This document shows positions 24,039-32,689 of a DNA stretch of 50,039 nt, one piece after another. The translations under genes and the position numbers were made by a program. Source of the stretch: a bacterium (GTDB lineage: Bacteria > Bacillota > Clostridia > Oscillospirales > Oscillospiraceae); contig JAQXJT010000005.1 of assembly GCA_029009095.1 (NCBI GenBank), positions 1-50,039 of the forward strand, written 5' to 3'. The first letter of the stretch is position 1; every line of letters starts with the position of its first letter. The notes below the pieces were generated by a model. It ran no database searches. It was not told where the DNA came from and saw only the letters and a list, made by a program, of their open reading frames with translations.

Positions 24039-26366
24039 CTATCTCACCTCCACATGGACGCAGAGCACGGTCATGTCGTCCCCGCAGCCGCAGCGCTCCT
24101 CCGCCTCCCGCAGGATTTCCCCGGCCAACTCCCGGGGGTCGGCCCCGTCATAGTCCAGCAGCTTCTGGCGGATCCACCCGTCGCTGTCCGGGGAGATCAC
24201 CCCGTCGCTGGCGATGATCGCCCAGCCGCCCTCCGGCAGGGACATATGGATCACATCCGGCATCTCCCCCTCGCCCATGAGGATGCCCGCCGCCAGAGAG
24301 ATGCCCTTGACGCGCCGGACACTCCGCCCCGTGCGCAGATAGGAGGGCGCCGCGCCGTATTTGTAGAAGTCCACTGTCCCGGTGAACAGGTCGACGCACA
24401 TGAGATCCACCGTGGCGTAGCCCCACTCCTCGCCGTTTTTCAGCAGCATCAGGGAGTTGAGCATCTCCATGGCCGTGGCCGGATCCACCCCGGCTCTGAG
24501 CAGCCCCTCGAGGATGTGCACCGTGTCCATCGACTCCTTCGCCGCGCTCTCCCCGCTGCCCATTCCGTCGGAGAGCAGCACGCAGAGGACGCCCTGCTCG
24601 GTTTTGAAGAACGTGCTCTTGTCCCCGGAGACGCTCTCCCCCTCCTTTTGCAGCGCCGCGATGCCCACCCCCGCGGCCAGAGGCTCCGCCTCCAGCAGCG
24701 AGAGCCGCCCCGGCGTGGCGTCCTCCGTCCAGCGGCACAGCCGCACCCCGATGGCCCGGGAGAGCCGGTCCAGATACCCCTCCTCCTTTTCCAGCGCGTC
24801 GGCGGCCTCCCCCTCGATCACCGCGTGGAGCCGCCCGCTGCCGTCCCGGAACACCGCCGCCTCCCCCTCCAGCTCCATGGAGCGGAGGCAGCGCACGAGC
24901 TGTTCCCGGGCGAATTCGTCCGTCTCCCCGCCCCGGCTCAGCTCCTCGGCCACCTCGTCCAGTACGGCGGCCAGGAAGCGGTACTGCCCGTAGGCAGCCG
25001 TGCGGTTCTCCGAGAGCCGCGCCTTGAGGCGGCGGCGGTAGTTCATGGCCCGCCACTCCCCGTTCACCGCCGCCAGAAACGCCTCGCTGCGCACGCACTT
25101 TTCCCGGAACCGGGGCGGCAGCTCGTCCAGCGTGAGCCGACCCCGGCGCTTCACCGAGAGGGTGGCGTCGTTCAGCAGCGTCAGGGTGTCGATATAATCC
25201 CGATGCCAGCACTCCCCTTTTTTCGGGCAGTCGTGGCAGACGCTCTCCGCCGCCCGGTCATACATATTGGCCATGTTTTCGTCGCTGCCCCCGTCGGCGG
25301 CGCTGCGATGCACGGTGTCGTAGAGGGAGCGGAAGGCGGAGGAGAGCTGTCGTGTCCGCCGGGCCAGATAGCGCCGGGAGAGAGCTGCCGCGTCGCCGCT
25401 CCCCTCGCCGCTCCAGACTCGCAGCGCGCCCAGGGCGCTTTTGGGCAGCAGCAGAAAGACGGCGCAGCACAGCAGCACCTCGCCCCCGCAGAGCAGCGCC
25501 TCCCAGCCCTCTTTGCCCCAGAAGAGGCAGAGGAGAAAGGAGAGGGCAAAGAGCAGCGTAAAGGCCACCCGGCCCCGGCGGCGTACCGCCCCGGCCAGCG
25601 CCGCGGCCAGGGCGCAGCTCACCCCCCAGACGGAGCTGCCCAGCGCCGCTTCCACCCCGGCGCCCAGCGCCGTGGCCGCCAGCGCCCCCGCGGCGCTCCC
25701 GCCGAAGAAAGCGCACAGCATAACGCCCAGCACCGCCAGACCCCGGCCCGGCACCACCCCCGGCCACAGCTTCCAGCGGCAGAGCGCCGCCACCGCGCAG
25801 CACAGCAGCAGCGCCTGCCCCATTCTTCTCCGCCGCTCCTCCTGCTCGTTTTCGCAGCGCTCCGTGGCCAGCGACAGGGAGAAGAGCACCGTGCAGACCA
25901 CCGCCAGCGCCACCTCCGTGCCCAGCGCAACGCTGGTGCGCAGCGGCGAGAGCGACTCAAAGTAGCTCAGCGCCCCGGTCATCGCCGTAATAACGCCCAC
26001 GGCGGCAGGAAAAAACCAGCGCTTGTCCATGGCCGGGGTGTCCCGGAACACGAACCCCGCCGTAAACACCAGCAGCAGCGCCGAGGCGTAGCGCACCCCC
26101 CAGGCCAGTCCCCCGGTGGCGACATAGCCCGCCGCCGCCCCCAGCATACAGCACAGCCCCCCGCCCCCGCAGCCGCTCACCGCAGTCAGGGCGATGCCGA
26201 AGGGGGCGCAGTTCCCCGGCAATCGGACACAGCCTCCCATAAAGCCCAGCGCCGCGTGGAGTCCCAGACTGCACAGCCGGGACACGAAGGGCCTTGTTTC
26301 CGCCAGTTTCTCCCAGCGGACGCGTCTTGGCGCGCGCAGCGCCGCGATCTTCCCCGTCATTTCCAT
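24039..26366 (-). CDS. spoIIE: SpoIIE, stage II sporulation serine phosphatase
   Basis: Membrane phosphatase that dephosphorylates SpoIIAA and so activates sigma-F in the forespore; also acts at the polar septum. 775 residues: about ten membrane segments in residues 35-330, a central regulatory region with CHDCPKKGECW near 385, and a C-terminal PP2C domain (about 560-775) with LLSDGMGSGESA and GCGDDMTVL supplying metal-binding aspartates. A TATAAT lies at 26401-26396 on the minus strand, with no good -35, consistent with but not proving Spo0A-dependent activation. The second ATG (26360) is an alternative start. Confidence 0.95.
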   Translation of the reverse strand: MEMTGKIAALRAPRRVRWEKLAETRPFVSRLCSLGLHAALGFMGGCVRLPGNCAPFGIALTAVSGCGGGGLCCMLGAAAGYVATGGLAWGVRYASALLLVFTAGFVFRDTPAMDKRWFFPAAVGVITAMTGALSYFESLSPLRTSVALGTEVALAVVCTVLFSLSLATERCENEQEERRRRMGQALLLCCAVAALCRWKLWPGVVPGRGLAVLGVMLCAFFGGSAAGALAATALGAGVEAALGSSVWGVSCALAAALAGAVRRRGRVAFTLLFALSFLLCLFWGKEGWEALLCGGEVLLCCAVFLLLPKSALGALRVWSGEGSGDAAALSRRYLARRTRQLSSAFRSLYDTVHRSAADGGSDENMANMYDRAAESVCHDCPKKGECWHRDYIDTLTLLNDATLSVKRRGRLTLDELPPRFREKCVRSEAFLAAVNGEWRAMNYRRRLKARLSENRTAAYGQYRFLAAVLDEVAEELSRGGETDEFAREQLVRCLRSMELEGEAAVFRDGSGRLHAVIEGEAADALEKEEGYLDRLSRAIGVRLCRWTEDATPGRLSLLEAEPLAAGVGIAALQKEGESVSGDKSTFFKTEQGVLCVLLSDGMGSGESAAKESMDTVHILEGLLRAGVDPATAMEMLNSLMLLKNGEEWGYATVDLMCVDLFTGTVDFYKYGAAPSYLRTGRSVRRVKGISLAAGILMGEGEMPDVIHMSLPEGGWAIIASDGVISPDSDGWIRQKLLDYDGADPRELAGEILREAEERCGCGDDMTVLCVHVEVR

Positions 26367-26534
26367 CTCTCCCCCTTCACTCGTTGGTGCGACTCATTAT
26401 AGGGGCCGGGGGCGGCAAATGCCGTCGGAGGGCGCTGTTGTTTTGGTGGTCTTTCCGTTCGGAAATAGCGGGGAAAGCGGGGGCGGGCGGCGGGGGGCGG
26501 AACCGGGCGGGAAACAGCCTGCGGGCGGCAGGTC

Positions 26535-27017
26535 TCAGCGGAATTTCAGGCGCATCTGGTACCAGACGCTGCCCCCGTGGGCCGAGGCGGAGACCCCCTC
26601 GCTCACAAAACCGAAGCGCCCGTAGAAGCCCAGCAGCTCCTCCTTGCAGGTAAGCACCACGCCCTCCCGCTTCTCCCGGCTCTCCTCCAGCACCCGGCGC
26701 ATCAGCGCCGAGGCCCGGCCCTGATGCCGCCGCCCCGGCCCGGTCACCACGGAGAAGAGCATCAGCCAGACCCCCCGGGGGTCGTGCAGCTCCGCACGCT
26801 CATACATTTCATCCCGCAGATCCCGCTCGTTGGTAGCCATGCCGTTGATGAAGGCGAGGATCTCCCCCTCCTCCTCCCATATCCAGAAACACTCGGGGAA
26901 TGTCTCCACCCTTTTGGCAATGCTCTCCCGGGAGGCCGCCTCCGCGGGCGGGTAAGACTCTCCCTCTATCCTCGCCATAGCTTCCACATCCTCCCTCGTG
27001 GCGTGTCTGATCGTCAA
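26535..27017 (-). CDS. GNAT-family N-acetyltransferase
   Basis: 160 residues. TIRHATREDVEAMARIE is a typical GNAT opening, followed by FINGMATNERDLRDEMYE, the acetyl-CoA region VVTGPGRRHQGRASALMRRVLEE and the terminal FYGRFGFVSEG motif. The fold resembles arylalkylamine-type acetyltransferases, but the substrate is unknown. TTG 27017 has AAAGGAG nine bases upstream; ATG 27044 in the same frame has none. A 133-bp gap to spoIIE shows nothing else. Confidence 0.88.
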   Translation of the reverse strand: MTIRHATREDVEAMARIEGESYPPAEAASRESIAKRVETFPECFWIWEEEGEILAFINGMATNERDLRDEMYERAELHDPRGVWLMLFSVVTGPGRRHQGRASALMRRVLEESREKREGVVLTCKEELLGFYGRFGFVSEGVSASAHGGSVWYQMRLKFR

Positions 27018-27045
27018 AATGTTTCGCTCCTTTCTCTTTCTCATG

Positions 27046-27092
27046 GCAGCGACCCCACGGATCGGCGCTCTGCCTCTCCGTGGGGTCGCTGC
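27046..27092. repeat. Perfect 16-bp inverted repeat between the DUF4358 and GNAT genes
   Basis: GCAGCGACCCCACGGA (27046-27061) is perfectly complementary to 27077-27092, loop 15 bases. No T-run on the minus strand. It sits 18 bp after the DUF4358 stop and 29 bp before the GNAT start. Confidence 0.75.
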
Positions 27093-27110
27093 GGTCAACG
27101 GGTTTTGTCT

Positions 27111-27572
27111 TCAGATGTATTCGCCCACGGTGCGGGCCGCCGCAGTGGGGTCGTTGGCCACCACCAGCACCACCCACGCGCCGCTCTGGCGCAGCACGGC
27201 CTTCTCCAGCTTGGGGACTTCCTCAGGGGCGTAGTCCCGGTCGGCGGCGATCCAGCCCTCCAGCGTCTGCTGCAGCAGCGTCACCACTTCCCCGGCGGCC
27301 TCCGCGCTCTCCATGTGGAACACCGCGATCTGCTCCTTGGAGACGCCGGAGGCGTGGTAGAGCAGAGCCTCGGTGAGCCTGGCGCTGTCCACCCCGTAGA
27401 ACGCGGTGGCCTTGGAGGCGGGAAGCTCTTCCAGCTTCTGGGAGAAAGCCCCCCCGTCCAGCAGCGCTTTGACCAGCGCCGCGCCGTCCAGTTCCTCCGT
27501 TCCCTTGTCGCCGCAGCCGCAAAGGCCCAACATCAGGGCGCAGAGGAGAAAAAATACTGTCATTCTCTTCAT
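27111..27572 (-). CDS. DUF4358 lipoprotein
   Basis: 153 residues with a lipoprotein signal: KR, a hydrophobic stretch, then the lipobox LGLCGC with the modified Cys near residue 18-20. The mature part (KALLDGGAFSQKLEELPASKATAFYGVD and on) matches DUF4358, extracellular proteins of unknown role in Clostridia often found beside SGNH hydrolases or MBOAT acyltransferases. GGAGT precedes the ATG, and the upstream SGNH gene ends four bases before it, so the two are one unit. Probably works with the SGNH hydrolase on a cell-surface ester. Confidence 0.82.
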   Translation of the reverse strand: MKRMTVFFLLCALMLGLCGCGDKGTEELDGAALVKALLDGGAFSQKLEELPASKATAFYGVDSARLTEALLYHASGVSKEQIAVFHMESAEAAGEVVTLLQQTLEGWIAADRDYAPEEVPKLEKAVLRQSGAWVVLVVANDPTAAARTVGEYI

Positions 27573-27575
27573 AGT

Positions 27576-29096
27576 TCACTCCAACATACTTTCGTCTACA
27601 TAGTGGTTGCGCAGGTAATCCGTCCAGATCCTGTATCCGGTCTTCTCAAAGTGGACATGGTCGTCCGCCGCCACATCCGCGGGCAGATACCCGTCCGGCC
27701 CGGCCAGGGCACTGTACACATCCAGATACCAGCAGCCCTTTCTCGCGCACATCTCCTTGAGCTTCTCATTGAACTCCAGAATGGTAGCCTTGTGGATGGT
27801 CTGGCCGCTCTCGCCCGCCACGGTCTCCATGATCTCCTCGGTGGGGAACACCGACGTCACATAGATGGTGGCCTTTTTGGTCTGCTCGCTGCCGTCGGAG
27901 CGGATGTAGTCGATGACCTTCTCATACTTCTCGATGAAGCTGTCCAGAGGCCAGCCGATCTCGTTGATACCCAGCGTCAGATAGATGCTGCTGTAGTTCC
28001 GCACGGTGACAAAGTAGAGGTAGTTGCCGATCATGTTGTCCAGACTCACGCCGTCGGCGCAAACATAGTGGCACGCTTCAATGTCCGAGAAGAGCTGCAT
28101 CCCCTCCACAAAGGAGTTGCCGATGTGGGTGGTGGTGGCAAAAGAGTCCAGCGAGAGCGGCGTCCCGCGCACGGGCACCACCGCGTTGTCCCCGGCGGGC
28201 ACCAGCGCCCCGGCGTCGTTCCGCGTGGCCAGGGGCGTGGAGCTGCTCACGCCGCCGCCGTTGGTCTGCTCGCCGGAGGCCTGCACCTCCGCGGGAGTGG
28301 GCGTGGCGGTGGGAACCGTGATCTGCTGCTCCTGTTCCTGTTTTTTCCCGCTTTCCTTCTCCCCGCCGCCCAGCAGCGTGACCACCGCGAAGGCGATGGC
28401 CGCCACGGCACAGAGAGCCAGCACACCCAGGGCGGGGATCAGGTTCTTTTCCCAGTTCTTCCGCCCGCCGGAGTTTCCGCGTCTGCCGACTGCCCCGCCG
28501 CCGGCGGCAGGGGCGGCGCCGTCATCGTAGCCGTAGTCGTAATCCGCGTCCTCGTAATCGTAGTCTTCGTCCTCATAGCCGTAGTCCCCGGCCTCGTAAC
28601 CGTAGTCCCCGGCTTCCTGATCATAGTCAAACAGCACGGCATCGTCGCTCTCCGCTTCGGGCGCAGCTTCCGCGTTCTCACTCGCGTCCCCACTCGCGTC
28701 CTCCGCGGCCCCATCCTCCATGGGCCAGCTCATCTCGCCGGATCCGGCCGCGGCAAAGCGGGCAAAGGGATCCTCCCCGTCCTCTTCTGTCCAGGGCGTT
28801 TCGGCATCGCTTACCGCCCCGGGGGCATCCTCCGCCACCCATCCGTAGTCCTCCTCCCCGCTCACCGGGGCCTCATCAGGACGCGCCGGGGGCAGTTCGC
28901 CGAAGCCGTCGTCGCCGAAACCATCGTCGTACTCGTCGTCATATTCATCATAGTCGTCGTAGTCGTTCTTCCCCCGGGAGAAGAGACCCTTGAAGGAACG
29001 GGAGGCGTTTCCCAGGAGCGACGGCTTTTTATTCTCCCGCTCCAGGGCGGGATTTTCCTCGTCATAGGAATCCTGACTTCGTTTTCTGAATGTCAT
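27576..29096 (-). CDS. Membrane-anchored SGNH/GDSL hydrolase with acidic Tyr/Asp repeat domain
   Basis: 506 residues. Residues 1 to about 215 are cytoplasmic, very acidic and tyrosine-rich, with near-repeats of DYGYE and DYDYE between 170 and 205. A single membrane segment spans about 217-243, then a Thr/Pro linker and an external SGNH domain: HIGNSF (Ser328), GINEIGW block III, and D479-x-x-H482 near the end. Likely an acetyl-esterase or transferase-linked hydrolase of cell-wall polymers. GGAGG lies six bases before ATG 29096; earlier in-frame codons are in the promoter. Confidence 0.85.
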   Translation of the reverse strand: MTFRKRSQDSYDEENPALERENKKPSLLGNASRSFKGLFSRGKNDYDDYDEYDDEYDDGFGDDGFGELPPARPDEAPVSGEEDYGWVAEDAPGAVSDAETPWTEEDGEDPFARFAAAGSGEMSWPMEDGAAEDASGDASENAEAAPEAESDDAVLFDYDQEAGDYGYEAGDYGYEDEDYDYEDADYDYGYDDGAAPAAGGGAVGRRGNSGGRKNWEKNLIPALGVLALCAVAAIAFAVVTLLGGGEKESGKKQEQEQQITVPTATPTPAEVQASGEQTNGGGVSSSTPLATRNDAGALVPAGDNAVVPVRGTPLSLDSFATTTHIGNSFVEGMQLFSDIEACHYVCADGVSLDNMIGNYLYFVTVRNYSSIYLTLGINEIGWPLDSFIEKYEKVIDYIRSDGSEQTKKATIYVTSVFPTEEIMETVAGESGQTIHKATILEFNEKLKEMCARKGCWYLDVYSALAGPDGYLPADVAADDHVHFEKTGYRIWTDYLRNHYVDESMLE

Positions 29097-29133
29097 TTCG
29101 CTTCCTCCGTTTTCCGACATAATTTGATACGCT

Positions 29134-29162
29134 ATTATATATCCGCCGGGGACAATATGCAA
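29134..29162 (-). promoter_or_regulatory. Promoter of the SGNH/DUF4358 unit
   Basis: Minus strand TTGCAT (29162-29157), 17-base spacer, TATAAT (29139-29134). Confidence 0.7.
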
Positions 29163-29195
29163 GTTCTTTTTCCTGCCGCTTTCTCCCTAAACTCC

Positions 29196-29223
29196 TTGAA
29201 ATTTTCACAGAGCGTGGTATACT
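29196..29223 (+). promoter_or_regulatory. Promoter of the rRNA methyltransferase gene
   Basis: TTGAAA (29196-29201), 16-base spacer, TATACT (29218-29223); divergent from the SGNH promoter. Confidence 0.7.
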
Positions 29224-29247
29224 GAATTGATTAAGGTGGTGGACTAT

Positions 29248-30111
29248 TTGTTTGTTGCCAACAACTGGAAAGAATATGAACTGATCGACGCCTCCCGGGG
29301 CGAAAGGCTGGAACGCTGGGGGGACAAAATTCTCATCCGTCCCGACCCGCAGGTCATCTGGGACACGCCCCGCTCCCACAGCGCCTGGCGCAGCAGCGAC
29401 GGGCACTACACCCGCTCAAAAAGCGGCGGAGGCAGCTGGGACAAGACCGGTCTGCCCGAGAGCTGGGGCATCCGCTACGGGGAGCTGTCCTTCCGGGTGC
29501 GGCCCATGAACTTCAAGCACACGGGACTTTTCCCCGAGCAGGCCGCCAACTGGGACTGGGCCATGGAGAAGATCCGCTCCGCCGGACGGCACATCCAGGT
29601 GCTCAACCTCTTCGCCTACACGGGCGCGGCTACGGTGGCCTGTCTGGCCGCGGGCGCCAGCGTGTGCCATGTGGACGCGGCCAAAGGCATGGTGGCCTGG
29701 GGCAAGGAAAATGCCGCCGCCTCCGGCGTGGCGGATGGCGGCGTCCGATGGATCGTGGACGACTGCGCCAAGTTCGTGGAACGGGAGATCCGCCGGGGAC
29801 GGCGCTACGACGCCATCATCATGGATCCTCCCTCCTATGGCCGGGGCCCGGGCGGCGAAGTGTGGCGGCTGGAGGACAACCTCTGGGATTTTGTCTCTCT
29901 GTGCCGGGGCGTCCTCTCCGACGACCCCCTCTTCGTCCTCATCAACTCCTACACTACGGGGCTGGCCCCCTCGGTGCTGGAATACATCTCCGAAAGCATC
30001 TTCACCCGCCGTTACGGGGGACGCTCCCGCTCCGAGGAGCTGGGACTGCCCGTGACAGAGAGCGGCCTTGTGCTCCCCTGCGGCGCCAGCTGCCGCTGGG
30101 AGCGGCGCTGA
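29248..30111 (+). CDS. Class I SAM-dependent methyltransferase, RlmI/RlmK-like
   Basis: 287 residues. NLFAYTGAATVACLAAGASVCHVDA is the SAM-binding motif I region and IIMDPPSYGRG is the catalytic DPPxY motif of RNA m5C/m2G methyltransferases related to RlmI. It lacks a PUA domain. TTG 29248 is eight bases after AAGGTGG and gives the family's usual beginning (ANNWKEYELIDASRGERLERWG); TTG 29227 is in frame but badly placed. Target base not determinable from sequence. First gene of a + strand run leading to the ECF genes. Confidence 0.85.
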   Translation: MFVANNWKEYELIDASRGERLERWGDKILIRPDPQVIWDTPRSHSAWRSSDGHYTRSKSGGGSWDKTGLPESWGIRYGELSFRVRPMNFKHTGLFPEQAANWDWAMEKIRSAGRHIQVLNLFAYTGAATVACLAAGASVCHVDAAKGMVAWGKENAAASGVADGGVRWIVDDCAKFVEREIRRGRRYDAIIMDPPSYGRGPGGEVWRLEDNLWDFVSLCRGVLSDDPLFVLINSYTTGLAPSVLEYISESIFTRRYGGRSRSEELGLPVTESGLVLPCGASCRWERR

Positions 30112-30168
30112 GCGCCCGCCCTGCCGGCGGAAAAGGCCGAAAGCATAAAAAAGAACAGGAATTTGACT

Positions 30169-31005
30169 ATGGAACCGATCCTTCGTCTGGAAAACTTGAC
30201 TTTCCGCTATGCCGGCGCCGGGGAAGCGGCGCTCAAAAACATCAATCTCACCTTTGAAAAGGGCAGCTTTACGGCCATTCTGGGCCACAACGGCTCAGGC
30301 AAATCCACCCTGGCCAAGCACCTCAACGCCATCCTTCTGCCCACGGAGGGGCGGGTGCTGGTCAACGGCATGAACACCGCCGAGGAGCAGTATCTCCTGC
30401 CCATCCGCAAGACTGTGGGCATGGTGTTCCAGAATCCCGACAACCAGATCGTCGCCAGCGTGGTGGAGGACGATGTGGCCTTCGCCCCGGAAAACCTGGG
30501 CGTGGAGAGCAGCGAGATCCGCCGCAGGGTGGACGAAGCGCTGAAGACCGTGGGGATGTACGAATACCGGCAGCACGCTCCCCATCTCCTCTCCGGCGGG
30601 CAGAAGCAGCGCGTCGCCATCGCCGGCGTGCTGGCCATGCAGCCGCAGGTGCTGGTGCTGGACGAGCCCACCGCCATGCTGGACCCCGCCGGACGCGCGG
30701 AGGTCATGCGCACGGTGGAGACGCTCCGCCGTCAGGGCGTCACGGTGGTGCTCATCACCCACCACATGACCGAGTGCATCCACTGCGACCGCCTCATCAT
30801 CATGGCCGACGGCCAGGTGGTCATGGACGGGAAGCCCGGAGACATTTTCTCCCGGGTGGAGGAGCTGCGGGCCCGGGAGCTGGACGTGCCGGAGACCGTC
30901 AGCATCCTCTATGAACTGCGGAAGGCGGGAATGGATGTGCCGCTGAACGCGCTGGACACGGAGGATTGCGCGCAGGCCATCGCCGCCATGCTCCACGCGG
31001 GATAA
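30169..31005 (+). CDS. ecfA1: EcfA1, energy-coupling factor ATPase
   Basis: One of two ATPases of the ECF transporter, which powers interchangeable vitamin-binding S components. 278 residues: Walker A GHNGSGKST, Q-loop MVFQNPDNQIV, signature LSGGQKQR, Walker B VLVLDEPTAMLDP and the switch histidine in ITHHM. AGGA is eight bases before ATG 30169; a TTG at 30163 is closer and less likely. Forms one operon with ecfA2, ecfT and truA. No S component nearby, so this is a group II (shared) module. Confidence 0.95.
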   Translation: MEPILRLENLTFRYAGAGEAALKNINLTFEKGSFTAILGHNGSGKSTLAKHLNAILLPTEGRVLVNGMNTAEEQYLLPIRKTVGMVFQNPDNQIVASVVEDDVAFAPENLGVESSEIRRRVDEALKTVGMYEYRQHAPHLLSGGQKQRVAIAGVLAMQPQVLVLDEPTAMLDPAGRAEVMRTVETLRRQGVTVVLITHHMTECIHCDRLIIMADGQVVMDGKPGDIFSRVEELRARELDVPETVSILYELRKAGMDVPLNALDTEDCAQAIAAMLHAG

Positions 31006-31031
31006 CCTAACATAAAGGACGCTAAGAAACT

Positions 31032-31892
31032 ATGTCGGAAATTCGTCTTGAGGGGCTGCGGCACGTCTACAGCCGCGGCACCCCTTTTGAAAAGGTCGCC
31101 ATCGACCACATTGACCTCACCATCCCCCAGGGACAGTTGGTGGTGATCCTCGGGCACACCGGCTCGGGCAAATCTACCCTTGTGCAGCATCTCAACGGAC
31201 TGCTCTCCCCCACCGAGGGGCGGGTGCTGCTGGACGGGGAGGACATCCACCGCTCCAAGGAGGCGCTGCGCCAGACCCGCTTTCAGGTGGGGCTGGTGTT
31301 CCAGTATCCGGAGTATCAGCTTTTCGGGGAGACCGTCCGCGCGGATATCGCCTACGGCCCGGGAAACATGGGTCTCACCGGCGCGGAACTGGACGAGCAC
31401 ATCCGGGCGGGCGCGGACTTTGCCGGGGTGGACGAGGCGCTTTTTGACGATTCGCCTCTTGACCTCTCCGGCGGGCAGAAGCGCCGGGTGGCCATCGCGG
31501 GCGTGCTGGCCATGGAGCCGGAGGTGCTCATCCTCGACGAGCCCACGGCGGGTCTCGACCCGGCCGGATGCCAGGACATCCTCCGGAACATCCGCCGCTA
31601 CCGGGACGAGCGGGGAGCCACCGTGCTGCTCATCTCCCACGACATGAACATAGCCGCGAGGATGGCTGACCGGATCGTGGTCATGAACCACGGCACGCTG
31701 GCCTACGACGGTACCCCACGGGAGGTATTTTCCCACGCCGCCGAGCTGCAGGCCATGGGTCTGGACATCCCCGCCAGCACGGCCGTGGCCATGCGCCTGC
31801 GGGAGATGGGTTTCGACATCCCCGGGGACATCTGCACGGCCGCGCAGCTTGTGGAGGCCATAAAACGCTGCAAAGGAGGCGCGGTATGCTGA
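31032..31892 (+). CDS. ecfA2: EcfA2, energy-coupling factor ATPase
   Basis: Partner ATPase of EcfA1. 286 residues: GHTGSGKST, VFQYPEYQLF, LSGGQKRR, LILDEPTAGLDP and ISHDM. The YPEYQLF Q-loop is characteristic of EcfA2. It overlaps ecfT by seven bases, so subunits are made in step. AAAGGA lies about 12 bases before the ATG. Confidence 0.95.
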   Translation: MSEIRLEGLRHVYSRGTPFEKVAIDHIDLTIPQGQLVVILGHTGSGKSTLVQHLNGLLSPTEGRVLLDGEDIHRSKEALRQTRFQVGLVFQYPEYQLFGETVRADIAYGPGNMGLTGAELDEHIRAGADFAGVDEALFDDSPLDLSGGQKRRVAIAGVLAMEPEVLILDEPTAGLDPAGCQDILRNIRRYRDERGATVLLISHDMNIAARMADRIVVMNHGTLAYDGTPREVFSHAAELQAMGLDIPASTAVAMRLREMGFDIPGDICTAAQLVEAIKRCKGGAVC

Positions 31893-32689
31893 AGGATATC
31901 ACGCTGGGCCAGTATTTCCCCGGCGACACCCTGGTGCACCGGCTGGATCCCCGCACCAAGCTCACCGTGGTGGTGCTCTACTATGTGCTGATCTTCACCG
32001 CCTCCTCCCCGCTGACCATGCTCCTGGCCGTGGGTTCGCTGGCCCTCTCGGTTTACATCTCCCGCATTCCGCCCCGCTCCCTGCTCAAGGGGCTCAAGCC
32101 GCTGATGTTCCTCGTCATCCTGACGGGCCTTTTGAATCTCTTCTACACCGACGGGCAGGTGCTCGTCCGCTTCTGGGTCTTCCGCATCACCCGGGAGGGC
32201 ATTTTCCGCTCCATCCAGATGGTGATGCGCATCACCCTGCTGGTCTGCGGCACCTTCCTCCTGACCTACACCACCTCCCCCCTCTCCATCACCGACGGAC
32301 TGGAGCGGATCCTGGGGCCGTTCAGGAAGCTGGGGCTGCCGGTGCACGAGCTGTCCATGATGATGAGCATCGCCCTGCGCTTTATCCCCACGCTCATCGA
32401 GGAGACCGACAAGATCATGTCTGCCCAGAAGGCCCGCGGCGCGGACTTTGACAGCGGCAGCATTTTCAAACGGGTCAAAGCCCTGCTGCCCGTGCTGGTA
32501 CCCCTTTTTGTGAGCGCTTTCCGCCGGGCCGACGAGCTGGCCACGGCCATGGAGTGCCGCTGCTACCACGGGGGCGACGACCGCACCCGTCTCAAGCAGC
32601 TTTCCATGGGCAGAGCCGACTACCTGACGCTGCTCTTCTGGGCGGCTCTTCTGGGCGCCATCATCGCCCTGCGCGTTTACGGCCTATGA
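31886..32689 (+). CDS. ecfT: EcfT, ECF transporter transmembrane subunit
   Basis: Membrane scaffold that couples EcfA ATPases to S components. 267 residues with five or so membrane segments. The two coupling-helix motifs are clear: AQKARGADF and AMECRCYHGG, each carrying the Ala-Arg-Gly type signature. AAAGGAGG in the end of ecfA2 is the ribosome site; the stop overlaps the truA start (ATGA). Confidence 0.94.
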   Translation: MLKDITLGQYFPGDTLVHRLDPRTKLTVVVLYYVLIFTASSPLTMLLAVGSLALSVYISRIPPRSLLKGLKPLMFLVILTGLLNLFYTDGQVLVRFWVFRITREGIFRSIQMVMRITLLVCGTFLLTYTTSPLSITDGLERILGPFRKLGLPVHELSMMMSIALRFIPTLIEETDKIMSAQKARGADFDSGSIFKRVKALLPVLVPLFVSAFRRADELATAMECRCYHGGDDRTRLKQLSMGRADYLTLLFWAALLGAIIALRVYGL

